NCBI GenBank assembly: GCA_047601665.1
Contig: JASGIT010000001.1
Coordinates: forward strand, 1,488,001 to 1,552,000
DNA length: 64,000 nucleotides
Source of the DNA: JASGIT01 sp047601665
GTDB lineage: Bacteria; Pseudomonadota; Gammaproteobacteria; Burkholderiales; Burkholderiaceae_C
Direction of reading: 5' to 3'
Every line of letters starts with the position of its first letter. Within the stretch, counting starts at the first letter, position 1. The notes beneath the pieces were generated by a model. That model was not told the DNA's origin and made no database searches. It saw nothing but the letters and a program-made list of their open reading frames with translations. Made by a program: the position numbers and the translations under genes. Shown one piece after another: positions 57,502-64,000 of this stretch.

Positions 57502-59162
57502 ATTTGCTGGCGACCGCCCCCGGCGGCGTTGCCAAGCTGCGTGAACTCATTCTTACCCTGGCCGTACAGGGCAAGCTGGTGCCGCAAGACCCGGCGGATG
57601 AACCGGCCAGCATGTTGCTGCAAAAGACTCGGGCGGAAAAAGATCGGCTGATTGCGGAGGGCAAGATTAAGCGGGACAAGCCGCTAGCAGCGATTGGGGA
57701 TGAGGAAAAAACGTTTGAATTGCCGCCAGGATGGGAGTGGGTGAGATTGGCGGATGTGGTTCGTGTCTTGAATGGGAGAGCTTATAGCAAACAAGAATTG
57801 CTCGATGCTGGGCCTGTACCAGTTTTGAGGGTGGGCAACTTGTTTACATCCAACCATTGGTATTTCTCAAATTTGGAGCTGGAGCCGGAAAAATACTGCA
57901 ACGAGGGTGATTTGTTGTATGCATGGTCTGCATCTTTCGGCCCTTTCATATGGGAAGGCCCAAAAGCGATTTATCACTACCACATCTGGAAACTTGAACC
58001 GTGGGCATCAAACTGTTTTAGTATTGGATATTTTCATAAATTCTTGACTGAAAAGACGGCAGAGATTAAGGCAGCAGGGCATGGGGTCTCGATGGTTCAT
58101 ATGACCAAAGAGAAGATGGAACAAATTGTTGTGCCATATCCACCGCTCGCCGAACAATCCCGCATCGTCACCCGCGTCGAATCCCTCATGCGCCTGTGTG
58201 ATGCGCTGGAGGCCAAGGGCCAATTGGAGGCCACGCAACACGCCCAATTGGTCAGCACCCTACTGGGCACCCTAACCGCCAGCACCACGCCCGAGGAACT
58301 GTCCGCCAACTGGCAGCGCGTGGCCCAGCACTTCGACCTGCTGCTCGACCGCCCCGAAGCCATCGACGCCCTGGAGCAAACCCTGCTCCAACTGGCCGTG
58401 CGCGGCCTGCTCGTCCCCCAAGACCCCACCGACGAACCCGCCAGCACCCTGCTGCAACGCATCCGCACCGAAAAAGACCGCCTCATCGCCGAAGGCAAGA
58501 TCAAACGCGATAAACCCCTGCCGCCCATCACCGACAAGGAAAAGCCGTTTGAATTGCCGAAGGGGTGGGAGTGGGTGCGACTGGGTGTGGTGGTAAATGC
58601 CAGCGAAGCCGGATGGAGTCCTAGTTGCATTGGTTCTCCGCGTCGCCCAGGACATTGGGGAGTGTTGAAGGTTAGCGCTGTTTCATGGGGTGAGTTCGAT
58701 GCATCTGCTAATAAGGAATTGCCTTCAGAGCTTGCTCCTAAATCCGAATATGAAGTGAAAGATGGCGATTTCCTTCTATCGCGGGCAAATACGGCGGAAT
58801 TGGTTGCGCGCTCTGTTGTGGTGGGGGTGGCAGAACCTCGACTGATGTTGAGTGACAAGATTATCCGGCTGGCTGTGTCCAGTCAAATGAATCGCGCTTT
58901 CCTCAATATGGCGAATAACTCAAGCTATGCGCGTGAACATTACACCATTAATGCGTCTGGAACGAGCAGTTCCATGAAAAATGTATCTCGCGAAGTCGTC
59001 TTAAATTTGCCAGTTCCGCTTCCACCCCTTGCCGAACAATCCCGCATCGTCACCCGCGTCACCGCGCTGCGCCACCTGTGCGCAGACCTGCGCCAGCGCC
59101 TGGCCGAACGCCAGTCCGTGCAGGCCCGTCTCGCCGAGGCGCTGGTGCAAGAGGTGGCCTGA
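57483..59162 (+). CDS. hsdS: type I specificity subunit (HsdS)
   Basis: 559 residues with two target-recognition domains, each preceded by a near-repeat: DEPASMLLQKTRAEKDRL ... PPGWEWVRL and DEPASTLLQRIRTEKDRL ... PKGWEWVRL. Each TRD ends PLAEQSRIVTRV before a coiled-coil conserved region. Each TRD reads half of a bipartite site. The TRD-coding stretches (about 57740-58130 and 58590-59020) are much more AT-rich than the conserved parts, as expected when TRDs are swapped in from elsewhere. The gene ends 2 nt before the next start. Confidence 0.94.
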   Translation: MLLSNLDLLATAPGGVAKLRELILTLAVQGKLVPQDPADEPASMLLQKTRAEKDRLIAEGKIKRDKPLAAIGDEEKTFELPPGWEWVRLADVVRVLNGRAYSKQELLDAGPVPVLRVGNLFTSNHWYFSNLELEPEKYCNEGDLLYAWSASFGPFIWEGPKAIYHYHIWKLEPWASNCFSIGYFHKFLTEKTAEIKAAGHGVSMVHMTKEKMEQIVVPYPPLAEQSRIVTRVESLMRLCDALEAKGQLEATQHAQLVSTLLGTLTASTTPEELSANWQRVAQHFDLLLDRPEAIDALEQTLLQLAVRGLLVPQDPTDEPASTLLQRIRTEKDRLIAEGKIKRDKPLPPITDKEKPFELPKGWEWVRLGVVVNASEAGWSPSCIGSPRRPGHWGVLKVSAVSWGEFDASANKELPSELAPKSEYEVKDGDFLLSRANTAELVARSVVVGVAEPRLMLSDKIIRLAVSSQMNRAFLNMANNSSYAREHYTINASGTSSSMKNVSREVVLNLPVPLPPLAEQSRIVTRVTALRHLCADLRQRLAERQSVQARLAEALVQEVA

Positions 59163-59164
59163 AT

Positions 59165-60031
59165 ATGTCATGGGTGGGCGAGGCCACGGGTCTGTGGGGC
59201 GCGCTCAGCAAGGGCTGGGGCTGGTGGCGTGGCCGGCGTGATCCGGCCCGGCATTCGGCCCTGCGGCTGATCCGCGCCTTCGAGGCGCATGGCGTGGTGC
59301 GGCAGCAGATCGTTCGCCTGGTACCCGCCGCTATCGCCCAGGCCCGGCCCGAGCTGGGCATGGCCGATTGCTCGTCGCCCGAGCAGCTCAAGCCCAAGCT
59401 GACCCCGGCGCTGCTGGACTGGGCCGCAGGGCACGTGAACCTGCGCCGCGACTGGCTGGATGGCCGGGATGTGCCGCCCCACCTTGTGGTGGATCACTAC
59501 AAACACCCCGCTTGCTACGGCCCCTGGCTGCAACAGCGCAAGACGGCTGTGCCAGAGGCGCATAGGTGCCTCACGGTGTTGAAAACCCACGGCGTTCCCG
59601 TGGGGCCGGGTGCGGACGGCCCGCTGTGCCTGGTCTATGAAGAAACCACCGAAGGGTTGGATGGCATGGAGTGGTCGCGCTACTGGCTGTTGGCCGACCA
59701 CTGGCACATGGGCCATGCCCCCTGCCTGGAAAACCTGGCCGCTGTGGTGCATGTGGCGCAGCAGGCCGGGGTGCTGGTGGTGGGCAGAGAGTTGAAAGCA
59801 CGCGACCTGCTGCGCCTGCAAGAAGGCCAGGCGCTGGTGCCGGAGGTATTGGGGCGCGTGCAGGGCTCTTGGTATCCCGGTGATCTGGTGGATCCGCCGC
59901 CCCAGCACGACTCGGTATGGCGCAAAGCCATATGGCAAGGGGCACAGGGGTGGTTGGCGCAGCCGGGCCCGCCCAACGGCATCACGGGCTGCAATACCGG
60001 AAGCGGAGCCGCCAGTCAGGCTGGCCAGTAG
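59165..60031 (+). CDS. unrecognised protein linked to hsdS
   Basis: 288 residues starting 2 nt after the hsdS stop, so very probably part of the hsd operon. No known domain was recognised. Features: a Trp-rich N-terminus (MSWVGEATGLWGALSKGWGWWRG), a helical region with basic residues (RHSALRLIRAFEAHGVVRQQI), and many Cys, His and Trp (VDHYKHPACYGPW, LLADHWHMGHAPCLENL). VLVVGRELKARDLLRLQEG follows. No signal peptide or clear TM helix. The last 16 bp overlap the convergent Mrr-like gene. A restriction accessory or additional defence role is possible but not shown. Confidence 0.75.
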   Translation: MSWVGEATGLWGALSKGWGWWRGRRDPARHSALRLIRAFEAHGVVRQQIVRLVPAAIAQARPELGMADCSSPEQLKPKLTPALLDWAAGHVNLRRDWLDGRDVPPHLVVDHYKHPACYGPWLQQRKTAVPEAHRCLTVLKTHGVPVGPGADGPLCLVYEETTEGLDGMEWSRYWLLADHWHMGHAPCLENLAAVVHVAQQAGVLVVGRELKARDLLRLQEGQALVPEVLGRVQGSWYPGDLVDPPPQHDSVWRKAIWQGAQGWLAQPGPPNGITGCNTGSGAASQAGQ

Positions 60032-61029
60032 AGCTTGCGCAGTGGCACCAAGCGCTGGGTTTGGCTGTCGGCCTGTTCGTAGTGCTCTAGCAGAGCTTTC
60101 ACCAAGTCGTCCAGATCCATCAGGGTAATGGGGATGCGACCGCGCTCAGCTTCGTAGCGGGCGTCCTTGGTAAAGCCGCCAGTGCTCACATACAAGCCCT
60201 TGTCCCGCTCATGAGCGCCGCCTAGAAAGCTGCGGATTTCCTGCGACCCCATGGCGGCCAAGCGATGCTTGACTTCCACTACGATGCGCGGGTCTTCAAA
60301 CCCCAGCCCGTCGCGCGAAGCCACGATGTCTTTGCCCCGATCCGAGCCGCTGGGCGAAATGCGTGTCTTGTACCCCATGGCCCGCAGCAGGCCCGCTACC
60401 AGTTCCTGCATGTCAGACCAGTCCAGTGCGCTTACGCGATCCTTGATGAACTCCAACGCCTGGTTTTGAATGTCTTTGTACTGGCTGCCTACTTCGTCGG
60501 TTGCCGTATCAGGAGGCGTGGCGGGGCTGGAATGAACGCCCGCTGGCTGTGCGGCCAGCCTCTCCAGCTCCTGGCCCACTTCGGCAGGTATTTGGAACAG
60601 GGTGGATATGGAGCCCAGGCTGGCCCGTGCAGCTACCGAGAGGTCGTCTCTGGCGATGGTGCCGCGCCACTGTACGCGCCTTTGGTTGGGGTGCCCGTCT
60701 TGCGTGCTAGGTGCATATTCGTAGCTGCCCGTCACAGTGCCCAGCAGGTAGATTCGCTCGCTAGGGTTATAGGTCACTACGTTGTCACCCACCTTGATTT
60801 CGCGCACGAAGCGGAAGGTCTGGCCCGCATAGCTGCTCAGGGCGCCGGTTGAAACGGTGGGGTAGGCCGAGGCTGCGGCTTTTTGGAAGTCGGCACGGCT
60901 GACGAGAGGGCCGAGGTTGCCCATCTCGTTCCAGTCAATGGTGACGAGGCTTTGGCTTTTGAATTCGTCGAAGCGAAAGCCACCCTCGCCGGCTCTTACC
61001 ATCCAGTAGATCGCTGTTGTCCCGCTCAC
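60016..61029 (-). CDS. Mrr-family restriction endonuclease
   Basis: 337 residues. The C-terminal PD-(D/E)xK nuclease of the Mrr type (about 200-320) has LVAGLLRAMGYKTRISPSGS, then Asp 234 in GKDIVAS and EVK at 252-254 in VVEVKHR. The N-terminal 140 residues (IYWMVRAGEGGFRFDEF, VTIDWNEMGNLG) look like a PUA/EVE-like reader of modified bases. Together they suggest a type IV enzyme cutting modified DNA. GC is lower than the flanks. It faces the hsd operon tail to tail. Confidence 0.85.
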   Translation of the reverse strand: MSGTTAIYWMVRAGEGGFRFDEFKSQSLVTIDWNEMGNLGPLVSRADFQKAAASAYPTVSTGALSSYAGQTFRFVREIKVGDNVVTYNPSERIYLLGTVTGSYEYAPSTQDGHPNQRRVQWRGTIARDDLSVAARASLGSISTLFQIPAEVGQELERLAAQPAGVHSSPATPPDTATDEVGSQYKDIQNQALEFIKDRVSALDWSDMQELVAGLLRAMGYKTRISPSGSDRGKDIVASRDGLGFEDPRIVVEVKHRLAAMGSQEIRSFLGGAHERDKGLYVSTGGFTKDARYEAERGRIPITLMDLDDLVKALLEHYEQADSQTQRLVPLRKLYWPA

Positions 61030-61075
61030 TTCCTATATCCCCCGTGTCAAGGCCGCACGATCCTCGAACGAATCA

Positions 61076-63646
61076 TCAAACGTCGATATTCCCCGCCCTC
61101 AACGCATTCGTCTCGATGAAGTCCCTGCGCGGCTCCACCTCGTCCCCCATCAGCATCGTGAACACCCGGTCCGCCTCGATCGCATCGTCGATCTGCACGC
61201 GCAGCAGGCGACGCACCTCGGGGTCCATCGTCGTTTCCCACAGCTGCTCGGGGTTCATCTCGCCCAGGCCCTTGTAGCGCTGGCGGCTGGTGGTGCGTTC
61301 GGCTTCGCTGATGAGCCAAGCCATCGCCTGGCGGAAGTCGCTCACCTTTTCTTCCTTCTGGCGCTCGCCCTCGCCGCGTGTGACTTTGGCGCCTTCGCCC
61401 AGCAGGCCGCGGAAGGTGTCGGCGGCTTCGGCCAGGGCGGCGTAGTCGGCGCCGTGCACGAAGTCCTGCGTGAGGATGCTGCTCTTGACGTTGCCGTGGT
61501 GGCGGCGGCTGATGCGCAGGATGGGCTTGTCGGTGCGCGCGTCGAATTCGCCCGCCACTTCGGGCGGCACGCCGGTAGCGGAGAGTTCGGCCAGCTTGGC
61601 CTGCATGGCGACGGCGCTGGCCTCGGCCTCTTCCACGGTGTCGAGCTTCACGGCCACGCCGTCGGCGATGGCGCGCAGGGCCTCGGCGTCCATGAAGGCC
61701 GACAGGCGCGCGATCACGGCTTCGGCGGCCTGGTGCTTGCGCGCGAGTTCGGCCAGGGTGTCGCCGCTCAAGGTTTGCGGGCTGGCGCCGCCGGTGCTCA
61801 CGCTGGCGTGGTGCAGGGCGATGCGCAGCAGGAAGCTGTCGAGCGCGGGGCCGTCCTTCAGGTACAGCTCTTCCTTGCCGTTCTTCACCTTGTACAGCGG
61901 CGGCTGGGCGATGTAGATGTGGCCGCGCTCGACCAGGTCGGGCATCTGGCGGTAGAAGAAGGTGAGCAGCAGGGTGCGGATGTGCGCGCCGTCCACGTCG
62001 GCGTCGGTCATGATGATGATGCGGTGGTAGCGCAGCTTGGCCACGTCGAAGTCGTCGGCCCCGCTCTTGCCGCTCTCGATCGCCGCCTTGCCGATGCCGG
62101 TGCCTAAAGCGGTGATGAGGGTGACGATTTCGTTGCTGGACAGCAGCTTTTCGTAGCGCGCCTTCTCCACGTTCAGGATCTTGCCGCGCAGCGGCAGGAT
62201 GGCCTGGAACTTGCGGTCGCGGCCCTGCTTGGCGGACCCGCCGGCGGAGTCGCCCTCCACGATGTAGATCTCGCACAGCGCCGGGTCTTTTTCCTGGCAG
62301 TCGGCCAGCTTGCCGGGCAGGCCCATGCCGTCGAGCACGCCCTTGCGGCGCGTCATCTCGCGCGCCTTGCGGGCGGCCTCGCGCGCGCGCGCGGCCTCGA
62401 CGATCTTGCCGCAGAGGATCTTGGCGTCCTGCGGCTTTTCTTCCAGGTACTCGGCCAGGGCCTTGGCCACGATGTCTTCCACCGGCGCGCGCACTTCGCT
62501 GGACACCAGCTTGTCCTTGGTCTGGCTGCTGAACTTGGGCTCGGGCACCTTCACGGAGAGCACGCAGCACAGGCCTTCGCGCATGTCGTCGCCGCTGACC
62601 TCGACCTTGGCTTTCTTGGCCAGTTCGTTCTGCTCGATGTACTTGCCGATCACCCGCGTCATCGCGGCGCGCAGGCCGGTCAGGTGGGTGCCGCCGTCGC
62701 GCTGCGGGATGTTGTTGGTGAAGCAGAGCACCTGCTCGCTATAGCCGTCGTTCCACTGCATGGCCACTTCCACGCCGATCTCGGTGCCGGGGATGCCGCC
62801 GTAGCTGTCCGCCGGCCGCGTGCCCGTGGCGTGGAAGGCGGTGGGGTGCAGCACCTTCTTGTTGGCGTTGATGAAGCCGACGAAGCCCTGCACGCCGCCC
62901 GCGCCCGAGAAGTCGTCTTCGCGGCCATCGCGCTCGTCTTTCAGGCGGATGCGCACGCCGTTGTTCAGGAAGCTCAGCTCGCGCAGGCGCTTGGCCAGGA
63001 TTTCGTAGTGGAACTCGTGGTTCTGCTGGAAGATTTCCGTATCGGGCAGGAAGTGCACGTCGGTGCCGCGCTTCTCGGTCGGGCCCGTCACCTTCATGGG
63101 CGAGACCTCGAAGCCGTCCACCGTCTCCAGCAGCCGGTTCTGCACGAAGCCCTTGGCGAATTCGATCTGGTGCACCTGGCCTTCGCGGCGCACCGTCAGG
63201 CGCAGCCATTTGCTGAGCGCGTTCACGCAGCTCACGCCCACGCCGTGCAGGCCGCCCGAGACCTTGTAGCTGTTCTGGTTGAACTTGCCGCCCGCGTGCA
63301 GCTCGGTCAGCGCGATCTCGGCGGCGCTGCGCTTGGGCTCGTGCTTGTCGTCCATCTTCACGCCCGTGGGAATGCCGCGGCCGTTGTCGGTCACGCTGAT
63401 GGAGTTGTCGGTGTGGATGGTGACGACGATGTCGTCGCAGAAGCCCGCCAGCGCCTCGTCGATGGAGTTGTCCACCACCTCGAACACCAGGTGGTGCAGG
63501 CCGGTGCCGTCGGACGTGTCGCCGATGTACATGCCGGGCCGTTTGCGCACGGCCTCCAAGCCTTCGAGGATCTGGATCGCGCCCTCGCCGTAGTCGCCGC
63601 TTTGCGGGGCAGTGCTCTCGGGAGAGGGTTGGTTCTCGTTGGTCAT
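61076..63646 (-). CDS. gyrB: DNA gyrase subunit B
   Basis: 856 residues. The GHKL ATPase has VVDNSIDEALAGFCDD and DNGRGIPTGVK. A transducer domain is followed by the Toprim domain with EGDSAGGSAKQGRDRKFQAI and DADVDGAHI. The C-terminus FIETNALRAGNIDV ends normally. With GyrA it introduces negative supercoils. Its position downstream of dnaN on the same strand is the usual dnaA-dnaN-gyrB order, pointing to dnaA just beyond the right edge. Confidence 0.97.
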   Translation of the reverse strand: MTNENQPSPESTAPQSGDYGEGAIQILEGLEAVRKRPGMYIGDTSDGTGLHHLVFEVVDNSIDEALAGFCDDIVVTIHTDNSISVTDNGRGIPTGVKMDDKHEPKRSAAEIALTELHAGGKFNQNSYKVSGGLHGVGVSCVNALSKWLRLTVRREGQVHQIEFAKGFVQNRLLETVDGFEVSPMKVTGPTEKRGTDVHFLPDTEIFQQNHEFHYEILAKRLRELSFLNNGVRIRLKDERDGREDDFSGAGGVQGFVGFINANKKVLHPTAFHATGTRPADSYGGIPGTEIGVEVAMQWNDGYSEQVLCFTNNIPQRDGGTHLTGLRAAMTRVIGKYIEQNELAKKAKVEVSGDDMREGLCCVLSVKVPEPKFSSQTKDKLVSSEVRAPVEDIVAKALAEYLEEKPQDAKILCGKIVEAARAREAARKAREMTRRKGVLDGMGLPGKLADCQEKDPALCEIYIVEGDSAGGSAKQGRDRKFQAILPLRGKILNVEKARYEKLLSSNEIVTLITALGTGIGKAAIESGKSGADDFDVAKLRYHRIIIMTDADVDGAHIRTLLLTFFYRQMPDLVERGHIYIAQPPLYKVKNGKEELYLKDGPALDSFLLRIALHHASVSTGGASPQTLSGDTLAELARKHQAAEAVIARLSAFMDAEALRAIADGVAVKLDTVEEAEASAVAMQAKLAELSATGVPPEVAGEFDARTDKPILRISRRHHGNVKSSILTQDFVHGADYAALAEAADTFRGLLGEGAKVTRGEGERQKEEKVSDFRQAMAWLISEAERTTSRQRYKGLGEMNPEQLWETTMDPEVRRLLRVQIDDAIEADRVFTMLMGDEVEPRRDFIETNALRAGNIDV

Positions 63647-63659
63647 GGATTCAGTGCCA

Positions 63660-63708
63660 AATGGGCCGTCAGCGCTTATGGGACGTGCGCTGGCAGCTAT
63701 TAAAAGAA
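63660..63708 (-). repeat. palindromic repeat, copy 11 (reverse orientation)
   Basis: Lies between dnaN and gyrB. Minus-strand reading: TTAATAGCTGCCAGCGCACG, loop, AAGCGCTGACGGCCC. Confidence 0.7.
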
Positions 63709-63724
63709 GAGTAAACCGGCCGCG

Positions 63725-64000
63725 TCAGATCCGCATCGGCATCACGACGTACTTGAAGCTCGCGTTCTCGGGGATGGTGATCAGCGCCGAACTGTTGCCA
63801 TCCGCCAGCTCGATCTTCACCATGTCCTGCCCCATGTTCGCCAGCGCGTCCAGCAGGTAGGTCACGTTGAAGCCGATCTCGATCGCGTCGCCGCCGTAGT
63901 CGATGTCCAGCTCGTCCATCGCTTCTTCCTGCTCGGCGTTGTTCGCGGCCACGCGCAGGGTGCCGGGCTCGATGGTCAGGCGCACGCCCTTGAACTTGTC
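63725..64000 (-). CDS. dnaN: DNA polymerase III beta clamp, C-terminal part (partial)
   Basis: The last 91 codons are visible and the gene continues past the right edge. The segment MDELDIDYGGDAIEIGFNV and the terminal ITIPENASFKYVVMPMRI match the C-terminal domain of the sliding clamp, whose hydrophobic pocket and final Met-Pro-Met-Arg tail bind polymerases and other clamp partners. It is upstream of gyrB in the same direction, separated by 78 bp carrying a repeat copy. Confidence 0.95.
   Translation of the reverse strand, partial: DKFKGVRLTIEPGTLRVAANNAEQEEAMDELDIDYGGDAIEIGFNVTYLLDALANMGQDMVKIELADGNSSALITIPENASFKYVVMPMRI

Noticed and set aside
1..64000. CRISPR arrays, tRNA or rRNA genes
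   Set aside because: No regularly spaced direct repeats with spacers were seen. No cloverleaf with CCA-end or rRNA-like conserved stretch was recognised by eye.
61076..64000. oriC beside gyrB/dnaN inside this window
   Set aside because: No cluster of DnaA boxes is present between gyrB and dnaN; the conventional site next to dnaA would lie outside the right edge.

Overview
The window is a high-GC (roughly 65-70 %) beta-proteobacterial chromosome segment, most likely from the family Comamonadaceae (Acidovorax / Alicycliphilus-like). The support is protein style (LeuA, RdgC, BktB, CueR, Ohr/OhrR), polyhydroxyalkanoate (PHA) genes, and at least twelve copies of an intergenic palindromic repeat (core CAGCGCTT ... 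AAGCGCTGGAGGCC) that I associate with this family. gyrB and the 3' end of dnaN lie at the right edge on the minus strand, so dnaA is presumably just outside.

Layout. 1-1.6 kb: end of an acyl-chain operon (hydrolase, ACP, ketosynthase). 1.7-4.2 kb: a nucleotidyltransferase/HEPN pair, a MITE-like element and a chemotaxis receptor whose stop codon lies in that element. 4.2-11.1 kb: PHA depolymerase, GST, cupin, a CueR/CopA/CopZ copper module and a BktB-type thiolase. 11.1-15.1 kb: exported GH42-like glycosidase and an SGNH acyltransferase. 15.4-18.9 kb: two similar intergenic modules with DnaA-box-like 9-mers followed, 14 nt later in both, by CTACTA-type DnaA-trio repeats and AT-rich DNA. They flank a nucleoside-recognition transporter gene, rdgC and an LTXXQ periplasmic protein gene. 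18.9-21.5 kb: exonuclease and leuA behind a leucine-rich leader.

21.53-27.25 kb is a chromosomal integron: a decayed intI (+), an attI-like zone, and nine cassettes on the minus strand separated by attC sites. They encode a 3-TM protein, an exported HExxH (DUF4157-like) protein, a cassette with no convincing gene, a TM/His-rich protein, two unknown proteins, a RibD/DHFR-like reductase, a phasin-like protein and a 54-aa membrane protein.

27.3-39.1 kb: housekeeping genes, then a sugar-acid catabolic cluster (UxaA/GarD-type dehydratase, 2-keto-3-deoxy-acid dehydratase, alpha-ketoglutarate semialdehyde dehydrogenase, amino-acid-type ABC importer, double-winged-helix GntR regulator, plus SDR and FAH-family genes). 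39.1-53.4 kb: GGDEF/EAL protein, DinG, a two-component system, Ohr/OhrR, MarR/MFS efflux, a NitT/TauT-type ABC importer, ferredoxin, PaiB and a cysteine-cluster protein. 53.5-61.0 kb is a restriction island: hsdR-hsdM-hsdS, an unrecognised 288-aa gene joined to hsdS, and a convergent Mrr-family endonuclease. 61.1-64.0 kb: gyrB and dnaN.

No tRNA, rRNA or CRISPR array was seen. All calls are from reading the sequence; no searches were run.
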